NCBI GenBank assembly: GCA_028023455.1
Contig: JAQFVV010012441.1
Location: 4,771,911 to 4,835,910 of the forward strand
From: Epiperipatus broadwayi
Lineage: Eukaryota > Onychophora > Udeonychophora > Euonychophora > Peripatidae
DNA length: 64,000 nucleotides
Direction: 5' to 3'
Shown here: in pieces, positions 46,974-59,597 of the stretch
How the letters are laid out: each line of letters opens with the position of its first letter
Position numbering within the stretch: position 1 is the stretch's first letter
Program-made: the position numbers and the translations under genes
The notes under the pieces: model-generated
Seen by the model: the letters and a program-made list of their open reading frames with translations, nothing else
What the model was told of the DNA's origin: nothing
Databases searched by the model: none

Positions 46974-48110
46974 TATTATTTAAACTCTTTTATTAAAGAA
47001 ACTCGGAAAAATTTAGACAAAATTGATAAAGTATTGCTACATTTACGTTTATTCCTTAGTAATAAAATACATCCTTTACTGTGGACTAGTTTTGATCGTA
47101 TTGCAAGTTTTAGATCGTTTAAAGATTCGAAATTTGTAACAGCAAAGCAAAAGAAAAAATTGCAAATGCTAATTAGAACACAATCCCCAAACATTATGTA
47201 TCCAAATCAAAAAACCGTTTATAATTTATCTAGGAAAGCCCTCTCTACAGATGAAATTTCAGTTTTAGAAAAAGGTTTCAATTTTGCTTTAACACCTTCC
47301 CGGATACCTTTTGAGAAAATTGTTTGTAATGTTGAATCAGCTCTTGATAAAATTGATTCTACATCGGCTGATTTGGCTAGAGCTGAGATTTGTAATATTT
47401 TAAAAAAAGCTAAGCTTCCTAAAAATAATATTTCAAAGAAAGAAAGACAAGCATTAAATAATATAAAATCGGACAAATCAATTGTTGTACTTCCAGCTGA
47501 TAAAGGTAATGCCACAGTTGTAATGGATCGTGACATTTACCATAATAAAATTTTAGATCTGCTTAATGATAAAACTTATAAACTATCAAAAAGAGATCAT
47601 ACTACGTATTTGGAAAAAACAACAAAAGCTATTATTAATAAATCACCTATTGAAACAGAGATAAAAAATAAAATAATCCCTCGTGAAAAATCTTGTGTCT
47701 GTCCAAAATTTTATGGACTTCCAAAAATTCACAAACCAGATACCCCCCTTCATCCAATAGTAAGTGCAATAGGTTCTCCAACTCATATTTTAGCCAGATA
47801 CTTATCGGATTTCATTAAACCTACAATCCCATCTATTAAATCATATATTAAAAACTCTCTTCATTTTATTTCTGTTTTAAAAAGTTTAAAAATTAATGCT
47901 AATGACATTCTGGTCAGTTTTGATGTCGTGTCTTTGTTTACAAACATTCCAATTGATGAAGCTTTAAATATAATCTCACAACGTTGCAATTTACCAGACC
48001 ATATTATTGCTTTAATTAAACATTGTCTCTTAAATACATATTTTGTATACAATGGACAGCATTACAGACAAGTTTTTGTACTCCTATGGGCTCACCTATC
48101 TCAGGAGTAA
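46929..48110 (+). pseudogene. PLE N-terminal and RT region, copy 2
   Basis: 393 codons. The first about 15 read through the inverted junction with copy 1 and are not element sequence. Real PLE sequence begins around 'LNSFIKETRKNLDKIDKVLL', followed by a basic 'KFVTAKQKKKLQ' segment and the same N-terminal domain and RT fingers and motif A as copy 1. The frame breaks just before motif B. It supplies the best view of the N terminus of this PLE lineage. Confidence 0.9.
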
Positions 48111-48587
48111 TAGCTGATTTATTCATGGAATATATAGAAACTCGTGCTTTAGAATCATCATCTTTAAAACCTCTCATTTGGCTCAGATACATAGATGACA
48201 CTTTTGTCATATGGCAACATGGAAAAAATAAATTAGATGATTTTTTTCTTACATTTAAATAATATGCATCCTCATATTAAATTTACAATGGAGACAGAGT
48301 CTGATGGAAAACTCCCTTTTCTTGATGTTCTAGTCACCAGAACACCAAATAGTTTATCTTTTTCTATTTACAGAAAGGATACACACACAGACAGATATTT
48401 GCATTTCCATTCTCATCATCACCCAACTCAGATAGTTTCTGTAGCCAAAACTCTTTTAAATAGAGCAATTAACCTTTCAGATGAGACACATCTGAAAGAA
48501 GAAATAAATCATATTAATAGTGTTTTATTAGCAAATAGTTATAATTACAAATTTATAAAAAAAGCCTTATTTCAAGCCCAAAAATAG
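48023..48587 (+). pseudogene. PLE RT motifs B to E, copy 2
   Basis: Two overlapping frames, split by the extra T near 48243. The first holds motif B ('TPMGSPISGVIADLF') and motif C YIDD; the second holds motif D ('LPFLDVLVT'), motif E and the linker. Catalytic residues are unchanged from copy 1; only indels inactivate it. Confidence 0.9.
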
Positions 48588-48589
48588 AC

Positions 48590-49080
48590 AAAATAGGAAA
48601 CAAAAAGATGATAAATCAGCTATTAGGATTTGTGTTCCATATGTAAAAGGAACTACAGACAGTATCGGACGTATATTAAAATGCTATAATATAGATACAG
48701 CATTTTCTGCTCATCAAAAGATCAGCAATATAATAACCAAACTTAAGGATTCAATCCCTCTTGAATCTCATGGTGTCTATCAAATCTCATGTAAAAATTG
48801 TAAAGCTTCTTACATAGGTATGAGTAATCGTCACATCAGTGTTAGGAGAGATGAGCATGCTAATGCAGTTAAACAACACTCATCATCATCAGCACTCTCA
48901 CTCCATACTATAGATTCAGGTCATAAAATTGATTTTTCTAGTACCAGGATCATATCCAGATGTGATAATCTCTACCAATGCAAAATTAGAGAAGCCATTG
49001 AGATACTTAAAAGGCCAGATTGTATCAATAAGCGAGATGATACATGTAAACTTCCTCCTATTTGGAAAGATTTTTTTTAA
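48590..49080 (+). pseudogene. PLE GIY-YIG endonuclease, copy 2
   Basis: Same domain as copy 1 with Asn-Arg in place of Asn-His in the 'GMSNRH' segment. 'GVYQISC', 'YIG' and 'RRDEH' are intact. The frame is open from about 48590 to the natural stop. Confidence 0.9.
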
Positions 49081-49182
49081 AAAACATTCCTAAATTTAAC
49101 ATTTTTTGCTATTGGTGGAATTTTAACATTTTATTCAAATCAGTGATTGTAGCGCCTCTACAACCGTCTTTCTACCTTTTAT

Positions 49183-49225
49183 AACTCTGTGGATGGCTTG
49201 TGTGACCAAGTCGAAATGTCAATAT
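49183..49225 (+). ncRNA. Hammerhead-like motif in PLE 3' UTR, copy 2
   Basis: As in copy 1 (CTGTGGA box, six-pair stem II, GAAA at 49213-49216), but the helix III ACGT has become ATGT and the return strand is mutated. More decayed than copy 1. Confidence 0.5.
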
Positions 49226-49285
49226 ATTAGTATTAAAAGTTTTTAACATGGATGAACCCGCAAAAATATGTATTTTATATATATA

Positions 49286-49465
49286 TATGAAAGATGTTGT
49301 GGACCATGAATGTTTTTTAAGCACAAAATAAGTATACTGGAGATCACTTATTTTTTTCACATGTATGTGATTATGTGTATCAGTTGTATAAGATTGAGTG
49401 GATAGACATAGAAAGCTTGAAAGTCTGAGATAAAATTCCTTCTAATTATATTAAGTTTAGTATAG
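49286..49465 (+). repeat. M3 fold-back, right piece of a split copy
   Basis: 'ggagatcacttatt', 'tgtgtatcagttgt' and 'gcttgaaagtctgag' match the right arm of M3. With 42650-42735 and 44665-44826 it restores one ordinary M3 element interrupted by two retroelements. Confidence 0.85.
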
Positions 49466-49483
49466 ACAATATACTTGTAGTTA

Positions 49484-49521
<38 letters not shown>

Positions 49522-49554
49522 AATAAAATGTACAAACTATTGAAATAACAATAA

Positions 49555-50530
49555 AAATAATAAATATAATGGTAATTAATTGTTATGTGCAGTCTTTCAA
49601 TCAGCAGAAGTGCTTTCAGTTAATTCCTTAATCCTCCTCAACTCTTGTTAAATTCAAAAACATAATGGAAGTAAACACCATCAATTCAAATCCCATGAAT
49701 CCTGAATTATGTATATTTATTATATTCATTTTATTTCTATTTATTAAAAATACCTCTTAATTTATCTTTTCTTATGGTTTCTCTCATTATGAAGAATCTT
49801 AACACTTTTAATATCTAACTTGTTCTTTTATGATCCAAGTAAAGGGAAACAGTCATTAAATCAGTATTACTTTTACTTCTCATGTGCATGTATACTATTC
49901 ATATTTTTTAAATCTTTTTCAATACTGCACTTAATCCATTTATATATGATAACATATATCCAGAAAAATTTCATACACAACATTACTCTTCTGCTTGACA
50001 GGTATGACATTTTTAGAATTATTCACTAACTTATTAACGTTATTTGTAATACAAATTGAAACATTAAACACATCTTTACATATAAATACTTAAAACATTT
50101 TGCTTGAGCATTTGAAATATATGAAATAGATATTCATTTTTATTGTCAATCTTCAACTCCTTTAAATCATTATATCTCTTTTTAATTTGCCATAAAATAT
50201 TGTTAATATGTTCAATCTTAGAACCAACTTCAAGTAATTTTTTGGCAAATATCTTAATATTTTTAAATTTATCATACAAGTAATGACATAATTTTTCATT
50301 ATGAAACAAAAAAAGATTTAAAACATGGTAGCTTATGCATAATTAGTACTTTTGATTTGCAATTTATATATCTTGTTTTGCAATTGTTTGATTATTAACT
50401 TAATACTATTATCTCTTGTAATAATTAAATCCAAATACTTAATACTTTTGTTCTGTTCTTTTCAATAGTCCATTTCAAGCCATTCAAATAATATAACTTT
50501 TCTATAAGAAAATTTATATGAAAGTAATAT
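49555..50530 (-). pseudogene. Second PLE pair: minus-strand copy
   Basis: Reverse complement of 50540-51050 joined to 52030-52560. On the minus strand it holds RT-thumb and linker coding (for example the 77-codon frame 50309-50076 with 'KKLLEVGSKIEHINNILWQI'), a segment before the GIY-YIG, then the 3' end with an AGTACT-family hammerhead remnant (49646-49604). Unlike its partner it has no microsatellite at the equivalent site, where 'gtatttatatgtaaagatg' stands instead. Confidence 0.85.
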
Positions 50531-50537
50531 TTTTGAT

Positions 50538-50777
50538 ATGTGTACTTTTAAAGATAATAAAATTTACAAAAGGTATGTGGATGATGATTTTTTGTGGAAA
50601 TATTGGACTATAAATTTGCTTGGAGAGGAATTAAATAATTTGAGTGGCTTGAAATGGATCATTGAAAAGGAACAGGACAAACGTATTACGTATTTGAATT
50701 TAATTATTACAAGAGATAATAGTATGTTAATTTATAATATGATAACCAAACCATTGCAAGAAAAAGGGGATATATAA
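50538..50777 (+). pseudogene. Second PLE pair: RT motif C-D fragment
   Basis: 79 codons with 'RYVDDDFLWKYW' (motif C, YVDD intact) and 'ITYLNLIITRDN' (motif D). Truncated upstream exactly at the inverted junction with the minus copy, so motifs A and B are absent. It continues after a stop into the linker frame. Confidence 0.8.
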
Positions 50778-50800
50778 ACTGTAAATCAAATGTACCAATT

Positions 50801-52132
<1,332 letters not shown>

Positions 52133-52474
52133 CAAATATTTTGTGAATGTGTTATCATATATAGTTGAGTCAAGATGAAGTATTGAAAAAAAGATTTAAA
52201 AAATCATGAATTGTTATAAAAGTATATGAAAAATGAAAACAATGATGTAATGACTGCTTCAGTTTTTTGCATCATGAAAGAATGTGTAAACATAAATTTA
52301 AGTTTGAAATTGAAAGTGTTAAGACTTTTGTGAAAACTGAAACCATAATAAAAAAAAATACAGTGGCAATTTTAAGAAAATAGAAATAAAATGAATATAA
52401 TTAATAAACAAAATTCAGGATTCATAGGATATGAGTTGATGACATTTGCTTCCATTATGTTTTTGAATTTAACA

Positions 52475-52516
52475 GCAGTTGAGGAGGGTTAAGGAATTAA
52501 CTGAAAGTACTTCTGC
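52475..52516 (+). ncRNA. Hammerhead ribozyme candidate, AGTACT family
   Basis: Helix I GCAG (52475-52478) with CTGC (52513-52516), four of four. Box TTGAGGA (52479-52485; only C3 changed to U). Stem II GTTAA/TTAAC capped by a GGAA tetraloop plus a G-U pair. GAAA (52503-52506), self-complementary AGTACT helix III, U17 (52512). The best preserved member of this family; relatives at 16.1, 30.9, 49.6, 59.0 and 59.25 kb. Confidence 0.7.
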
Positions 52517-52599
52517 AGAATGAAAGACTATATATAATAGTTAATTAGTATTATATTTATTATTTCTATTGTTTTATATATGTATATATGATAATAATT

Positions 52600-53104
52600 A
52601 AACCTTAAAACATCACATGATCACTATCTTCCATGCTTGCTCATAACTATTATAACAACAGTTATGAGCAAGCATGGAAGATAGTGATCATGTGATGTTT
52701 TAAGGTTTAATACCAATCCTGCCTTATAGGAAGGTCGTGGTTATGGTTGTAAAAGAGCTAAAGACACCTAAATATATGGGTGCTGAACTGAGTTCAGACC
52801 AATATGACTATTTGAGCTATTGAGCTTAGATTGAAAATATATGTGTGTTTTCAATTTTATTCTTATAGTTTAGTCATTATATAGAGTTAAAAGGTGGCTG
52901 CTGGAGGGTTGCATTAGATCCTAAGATCTAGGTGCAGTGCTCTCAGATCCAAGATTCCTCACTGATGAAGGCCATAAGCCAGGAACTAGTTTGGAGATAT
53001 TGGAAGATAGGCACTAGTTAGGGATTTTATACACAAGCCTTCTGGCATCCATTGATTACTCTGTCTTACTTAGAGTGGCACTAGTGTATGGAGAGAGTTT
53101 TGCC

Positions 53105-53106
<2 letters not shown>
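52600..53106 (+). repeat. Fold-back family M1, long copy with hairpin and hammerhead
   Basis: Begins with a perfect inverted repeat (arms 52600-52648 and 52660-52708, loop 11 bp) that includes 'aaacatcacatgatcacta'. It then runs through 'gctgaactgagttcagac', 'ctggagggttgcattagatc', the hammerhead, 'gggattttatacacaagcct' and 'catccattgattactct', and ends 'gttttgcc' at a (TA)n run. Colinear, in reverse, with 56.64-57.09 kb. This is the long form; the M1 palindromes at 10.9 and 13.9 kb are derived from its terminal part. Confidence 0.85.
52955..52997 (+). ncRNA. Hammerhead ribozyme candidate, M1 family
   Basis: Canonical CTGATGA (52962-52968), stem II GGC/GCC with five-base loop, GGAAC in place of GAAAC, ACTAGT as helix III, U17, return TGGAGA. 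Helix I has one C-A mismatch. Compared with 56.78 kb, stem II changes from AGC/GCT to GGC/GCC, a compensatory change. Confidence 0.65.

Positions 53107-53162
<56 letters not shown>
53107..53162. repeat. (TA)n microsatellite
   Basis: 56 bp of uninterrupted AT dinucleotide at the outer end of the M1 element. Confidence 0.97.
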
Positions 53163-53164
<2 letters not shown>

Positions 53165-56100
53165 TTTTATCTCATAAATTATTATCATCTATTTAAAAAA
53201 TTTTAATTAGATATATTTAACTATATGATTTAATTTTTTATAACAATCTTTAAAAAAATTAACTAAATAATTCATATTTTGATATAAAATTTTGATTTTG
53301 AGAGATTTAATAGGAGTGTAATAGTATATGTTGGGAAAACTCAATGATCAATACTCATAAATAAATTTAATAAATAAATTGTTAAATTAAAGTTTTAAAG
53401 ACAAGAAAAATTAAATCCTATATTTATTGTTGATAAAATTAATATTTAATAAATGAATATAAATATTTTAATTATTAGTATTATATGATAGAAGATTGAT
53501 ATTTGATTTTAATAATATCAATTATTATTTTCTGTTATAATATATTATTTATTTTGAAATATTTATTTTTAAAAATGAATTGTTGTTTATTTTTAGATTA
53601 TTAAGTTTTAGTTTGTTATAAAAAAAGATGTTATAGACACATACACACATCTTGAGTTTTTTAATATATTTTAAAAATTCTGTTATAAAATTTATAATAT
53701 TATATTTATCATGAATAAAATAAAATATTAAATATTATAATTTGATAATGCTGAGATTATTATAGCAATGTCTTCTATAGAAAATATCTGATGTTTCAAG
53801 TGGCAAAATCATTTAAGCAAAAAGTTACCAATCTCTCATTAGATAGTTGTTTCTATCAACAAAACCTGACCTCATCAGTCACTCAGAAAATTAATTGAGA
53901 TTCCAACAACCATAGAAATGCTATCACTTTTGCATTGATATGTTTGTTGAAATCCAGGTTTTGATTGAAAGAAACATATGATTAGCAAAAAATTGAACAA
54001 TTTTTCTTATGAAGCATTGAAACAATTTAAATTGTTATACAAGGCAGATGTTAATATGTAATAACATATTTCCTACCTCAGGCTATAAATAAATAATCTT
54101 CTGTACATAGCAAAGATCAAGCATATGATGGAATAAGTACATTCTATTATTTGTCCTTGCTATGCAGAATGGTATTTATTCATGTCTTGAATGAGATAAA
54201 ATAGTTGGCTTCTTTTAATTAACTATATAGTAAGCTATAATAATTTTAAGTGTGGATAAATTTATAATGAATTAAAGATTTCATGCCAACATCGTGTGTA
54301 TACGTATATAGTAAGAGTTTGTGTTTGAAATAGAAAATAACATTATTTTACAAAACGCAGAAGTTAATACAAATAAATAATAGGAATAGTAAGATATACA
54401 CATGAGAAATAGATTGGGGGAATTAATCAAGGAAAGTTAACTATTAAATAAGGTTAAAATTTTATAAATTACAGTAATATTTAAAGTCAATTATAATATA
54501 TTAGATAATGGTATTTTCTTTTAGTTTTGCTTAATATTTATAATTTAAGTTTAAAATAAGAATTAAAAGTATATTTATTTAATAAGTACGATATTCACAA
54601 AATAAGTTTTAATTCAAGTCTGTTAGTGAATGTGCGTGCGTTTATTTGAACGAAAATAGATCTGCGCATTTCACCAAATACCTGCCCTGTTTATGTAAAA
54701 ATTTAGTGATAAAATTTTAATTATTAGAAATAAAAGAAAAAGATTTCAAAATTATTTAACGACAATTTAAATGTCTGTATGGCAATCCGTTTATCCATCA
54801 ATTTATCGGTCAATCTGTTTTCTTTCATTCCCTCATATATATATAATGCGTGAGTGTGGCGTTTCTTTAAGTTTACTTTAATAATAGATACATATTCATA
54901 TTTAATTTCATTTTGGAAATGTAATGGTACTATTTAAAGTGAATATTCTATTTTTACTTGAGCTTTTCACCTAAAAAATTATGTATGTATATAAATTTCA
55001 GCTCGTGTTAAAGCGTATTATTATTATTATATATAAAAAGAACTTCCAACTTAAACGGGAGCTGCCAATACACTTTTTTTAATACTTTCCATCAGCAAAT
55101 ATTTAATCAAAATTGCATTGTTAGTTTACTGAAAATAAGAACAGAAAAATAAATGACGTGAAATTGACACATGAAAACTTGCTGATACCTTGGGAAAAGA
55201 TTATAGGCAATAACGTTGATATTTAGTATCATTACGGCGTCGGCTATATAATTCTCCTCTTTTTTTTCTTTTTCTGAAAAGAAAAATATACTTACATATC
55301 TAGCCTGAAAGCAAATTTTCGCTTTTTTTTTTGTAGAAAGAGAAAACTCAAAACTGAAATCAGAAGGGAGTGGTTAGTTCGATTTTTTTTTTTTTAATAG
55401 TTTATTTTTTCCCTTTGAAAATTTAACTGACAGAACAGTATTATAAAAATGTTTTTAAAAGAGCTAATATATATAAAAACAGAAATCAATTATAGGATAC
55501 GTAAGTTTTTATTAATACTATTTTTATGAAGTTGCTAATAGCAACGCATACACACATATATAAAGTAAAGACCTAGACATTGGTGAAGATTTTTTTTTTT
55601 TTTTTGCGCATAAGCAGTTAAGTTAGCATTACTTTGGTTTACAAATGGTACCCATTCGTGACATTGATGTTTGTAAAGAGGAAATAAAACGTTCAAAGTG
55701 CTTTTTTCATTTCTTCCCCAATTTTCCAATGATAGTATCAAAACAAAGTCTCTCATGATTTTTCTGTATTACATTTAATCTGTAGTTGATATATTATTAT
55801 ATCTATTTGTTACCATATTGATTAGTCTATAATTATAAATAATTTGTTTATCAGATAGAATTACCAAAGAATATTTGCATGTTTGTTTCTAGCATTTATT
55901 TACGGAACATATAAATTAGAAGTGATTTGGCAATCAATTTTAACTTAATCACATGATATCTAATAATTTCTCATGGTTATAAAAACAATTTTGAAATAGA
56001 AAGTACAAATATTGTCGATGACAATTGGAAAACATTTAAGAATTTAATGGGCACCTATTGGAAGATAATAGTCGGAATAATTATTATTTATATAATAGAA

Positions 56101-56639
56101 CATTTTCATGAACTTTATAGATTTAAATGTTGAAAGTTTAATGAGATTTTCCATGTATTTATTTTTTTAGTAGAGCTCATAAGATGAAATTAAGCAAAAA
56201 ATCAATTAAAAAATGGATGAGTAAACTAAAATTACATCACTCAGCAATAGTATTTGGTTTATTCTGACTTCTATAAGACAAAAATAGAAAATACTATGAG
56301 ATTATGACCAAGGTTTAAATAAAGGTAGGTAATTCAAATAAATATTAATACTTTATATGTGTCACTATTCAAAGTAATATGATTTTTCAAATAATTTCCA
56401 GATAAATAATTTCCTTTTATAATCACTTTATTTAAATAATGATAGAAAACTTTCACAATTGTTATTAATGTAAATAGTAAAAATTTGATAAGGTTGTCTA
56501 CAAATATTTTTTCCATTTGAGTTCACTTAAAAAATAGTTGAGCAAAAAATCAATTAAATCAAAATTTATGAATTGAAATAACATTATTCAGCGCAGTAAT
56601 ATTTGTTTGACTTCATCTACCAAAAGTACATAGAGGCAA
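53163..56639. other. AT-rich sequence, no gene seen
   Basis: Contains homopolymer T runs near 55390 and 55588. A 73-codon minus-strand frame at 55756-55535 has no recognisable motif. No dispersed repeat recognised. Confidence 0.45.
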
Positions 56640-57095
56640 AATTCCCCCATACAGTAGCACCACTCAGTGCAAGCCAGAGTCATCAATGGATGCAGGAAGG
56701 ATTTGTGCATGAAATCTCTATCTATTGCCTACTAATTCAATATCCCTATCTATTGACTATTAATTCAATATCCCCAGACATGTTTCTAGCTTAAGGCTTT
56801 CATCAGTGAGAAGCATTAGATTTGAGACCACTATAGATCTTAGGATCTAATGCAACCCTCCAGCAGCCACCTTTTATCGTTTTAGTTAACTATAAAGCTT
56901 TGAGATCAAAATGAAAACACAATAATGTTTTCAAGCTAATCTCATTAGCTTGTATAGTCAAGTAGATCTGAACTCAGTTCAGCATCCATATTTTAGGTAT
57001 CTTTGGTTCTTTAATGACCAGAGTCACCATAATCCTATTGGGAAGGATTGTTATTGAACAGTAAAACATCACATGATCACCATTCTTTATGCTTA
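56640..57095 (-). repeat. Fold-back family M1, long copy, minus strand
   Basis: Reverse-oriented, diverged counterpart of 52.7-53.1 kb: 'ggcaaaattcccccatacag', 'catcaatggatgcaggaagg', the hammerhead, 'ggatctaatgcaaccctcca', 'gaactcagttcagcatccat' and 'aaacatcacatgatcacca'. It includes a local duplication 'ctattaattcaatatcccc'. It lacks the outer 49-bp hairpin. Confidence 0.85.
56771..56812 (-). ncRNA. Hammerhead ribozyme candidate with fully canonical core
   Basis: Minus strand: helix I TTCTCA (56812-56807), CTGATGA (56806-56800), stem II AGC/GCT with a five-base loop, GAAA (56786-56783), ACATGT helix III, C17 (56777), return TGGGGA (56776-56771). Helix I pairs at six of six (two G-U). All invariant core bases are present. 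Helix III is a six-base palindrome that cannot close a normal intramolecular hairpin, so a two-molecule form is likelier. Confidence 0.75.
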
Positions 57096-57129
57096 CACAA
57101 TTTATCATTTAAAGTTTAAAATTTATTTG

Positions 57130-57600
57130 TAATTTTTATGATATCACTAAATGTTATAACAGACTATTGAGTGACAACATTTCTAAACAGTTGTATTTCC
57201 CTAGATCTTAAACTCTATGCTAAAATTACACAGTCAAAAAATATTCTTCTATATTTAATAATGAAACATATCTGTAAAAAATAAATATGAAATAATATAT
57301 CTTTTTGATTTCTAATAATTTTTACACAATTACTTTCTAAAAAATTCAAGTTTTTAGACCATCATAAATCCCTGCAAAGTTTGAGATCATCAATAATAGA
57401 CATTCATCATTGTGGAATTTAAGAACTTTGAAGACTGTATATTTGGTTATCCTGACACCTTGAATTTTTTTGAAATTAAAATATTAGAAAAAAATATATA
57501 CATGAATTTTAAAGCTTTAATTTCGCCAAATTTCTCAGCAGAGATGGCAAATATAATTTCTTGACTTTCGGCCTGAGAAAATTTTATAATTAAAAACAGA
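57130..57600 (+). repeat. Unidentified dispersed repeat, copy 2
   Basis: Counterpart of 38.93-39.43 kb ('gttataacagactattgagtg', 'aaaataaatatgaaataata', 'ttttttgaaattaaaatatt'). Same orientation; ends not defined by any terminal repeat. Confidence 0.7.
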
Positions 57601-58079
57601 ATAGTTAATGAATAAGAAGTCCAAATGTATATAAGCACACTTCTGCTCACCTATGAATAAATACACCAGAAGTCAACAAATAATAAAGAATATAGTAAAG
57701 CAATGAAGAAACACTATTGTTATGGACATCAAATGGTAAAAATCAGAGTGAATTTATTTTTTATCATTTGCTGATTTATAGGAGTGTTAATTATTTCTGG
57801 CTTAAGGAGAATGTGATTAATTTTATTTTAAGTTCACATATATTGAATCATGCTTATTTATTTGTAATTATATGATATACTGTTTACATAATCTAATATT
57901 ACTTGTTAAGAGATTTTAGAATTTTTTTTTTTTACTTTATTTAATCTTTTCAAATACATTCAACTAATAATAATAATAATATATAGATAAATATATATCT
58001 CTAATAATAATAATAATAATATATATATATATATCTCAATGATTTAAATGGGATTATTTTTTTTATTCAGGTATTTCTA
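57601..58079. other. AT-rich sequence, no feature seen
   Basis: (AAT)n and (TA)n runs near 57966-58035. Nothing else. Confidence 0.5.
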
Positions 58080-58440
58080 GTTTAAATAGTGACAGTAGTA
58101 GGAAGGGACTCAAAGATGAGACAATTAGAACAGTGAATCTAGTTTAATTGATTAAAGTATTGCCTTGAATTCAATTCTACACATACAAAGAACACACATT
58201 CAATTCTCTTGCTCATCTGGTCAAGTCAAAAACACCTGAAGGAAAAAATAAAATAATACCATATTTTAATTTGTATGCTTTATTAACAGTGGAATGTATT
58301 TGAAACATTTAAATAATGTTTGATTTTTTTTTCGAAAAACATTTAAGGGTTAATATTAGATGATGCATATAGTCCAATATATAATTACAATTACAATACC
58401 ATCATTCCAAATTTTAAGAGTAATAATGCTTGATATATAT
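58080..58440 (+). repeat. Diverged solo PLE pseudo-LTR
   Basis: Weak but ordered similarity to the pseudo-LTRs at 20.95 and 23.36 kb: 'tagtttaattgattaaagta' (tRNA-like A-box position), 'ttgaattcaattct', 'aacacctgaagg' (hammerhead box position), 'gatgatgcatatagtcca', 'ataccatcattccaaat'. No PLE coding sequence adjoins it. Confidence 0.55.
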
Positions 58441-58974
58441 ATATATATTCATTGATTGATTATGATGTACATAAAATAATTGGTGTGAATATTTCCATGT
58501 AATTGACAGGTTAAATATTTGGTCAAGCAGCTCACTATAGCATTATGTGCTATGAACCTCGGGGGGGGGGATCTTTTTAAAATAAAAAGTCTATTGTGAG
58601 ATACTAGAACAATCAGTTTAGCCTTAATGCTTTCAGCAATACTTGATTGTTATTTATCAATACCATTACATATTTTTCTAGTTATTACATGGAAATGACC
58701 ATATTCATTTTTCATTACATTATATATAAATATCATCAAATAAAAGCAATAAACATAAATACATTATGCTGCTTTTATTGTAATTCATAAGTAAAAATAC
58801 AAAATATCATTATATAATAAATAGCTAACCACATATATATTTAAAATATTAACACAAAAAAGCCTTTCCCACAAATATTTCCCCCTTGTCACTGTATATA
58901 TAATCTATTTTAATCTTTTAATTTACTTTATGTTTACAACAATATATATATATTATAATTATATATATTATAAT
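58441..58974. other. AT-rich sequence, no feature seen
   Basis: A run of ten G residues at 58561-58570 stands out. Nothing else recognised. Confidence 0.45.
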
Positions 58975-59120
58975 TAAAATAATAAATTTAACGGTTTATA
59001 AACTATTACAAACAATCCTTAAATCTGCAGAAGTACTTTCGGTTAATTTCTTAAACCTACCTCAACTGCCATTAAATTCAAAAAACAAAAGTGGAAGCAA
59101 ATGTCATCAATTCAAATTCC
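58975..59120 (-). mobile_element. PLE 3' end, left half of outward palindrome
   Basis: Inverse of 59190-59335: 'aatttaacggtttataaac', 'aacaatcctta', the hammerhead, 'tggaagcaaatgtcatc'. 3' untranslated region of the AGTACT PLE family; no coding sequence. Confidence 0.8.
59027..59069 (-). ncRNA. Hammerhead-like motif, AGTACT family
   Basis: Minus strand: helix I GCAG/CTGC four of four; TTGAGG with one inserted U before A9; stem II around GGTT/AACC; GAAA (59040-59037); AGTACT; U17. The mate in the right arm (59240-59290) has lost the palindrome (AATACT) and helix I. Confidence 0.6.
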
Positions 59121-59189
59121 AATTTTTATAACAGGAATAAAATGAATTTAATAAATTGACAAGCTGCTAACATTAAAATATGAGGTTCA

Positions 59190-59340
59190 TGGAATTTGAA
59201 TTGACGATGTTTGCTTCCGCTTTTGTTTTTTTGAATTTAATGACCGTTGAGGCAGGTTTAAGAAATTAACCGAAAATACTTCTGCGGATTTAAGGATTGT
59301 TTGTAATAGTTTGTAAACCATTAAATTTATTATTTTAATT
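59190..59340 (+). mobile_element. PLE 3' end, right half of outward palindrome
   Basis: Matches 52.43-52.56 kb ('gaattgacgatgtttgcttcc', 'ttgaatttaatgaccgttga'). Followed by 'taattaacggacatttt' and (AC)n/(TA)n. Confidence 0.8.
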
Positions 59341-59404
59341 ATAATTACAATTTTGCTATTAATTAACGGACATTTTATTTATTTTACACACACACACATA
59401 TATA

Positions 59405-59570
59405 TATATATATGATAAACAAAAACAAGTTATAAATCATGTAACTTGCTATCGTTTGCATTTATGATCAATAGATGGAGCTTTACCAAAACCTCCATAC
59501 AAGCATATTTTTGTTTACATAAACATCAAAAGAGTCAGACTTCACTATCTCTTTTGTTGGCTCCACCTTC
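59405..59570 (+). repeat. Diverged M4 fold-back relative
   Basis: 'aaacaaaaacaagttataaa', 'gatcaatagatggagcttta', 'tttacataaacatcaaaag' correspond to the 19.99 kb element, with one clear arm and a diverged second arm ('ttggctccacc'). Confidence 0.6.
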
Positions 59571-59597
59571 AGATCAGCTGATTTCAAGCTAATTTGC

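Larger units (their letters stand above)
46973..49285 (+). mobile_element. PLE copy 2, plus-strand member of the pair
   Basis: Carries about 195 bp of 5' sequence absent from copy 1, then is near-identical to it. Differences include at least three indels in homopolymers: loss of a G near 48077, an extra T near 48243 and an extra A near 48583. These break the reading frame. The last about 60 bp before 49285 match the inverse of 44835-44895, with small differences, and end in (TA)n next to resumed M3 sequence. Confidence 0.95.

Noticed and set aside
55535-55756. 73-codon minus-strand frame
   Set aside because: Runs through a T homopolymer and has no recognisable features.
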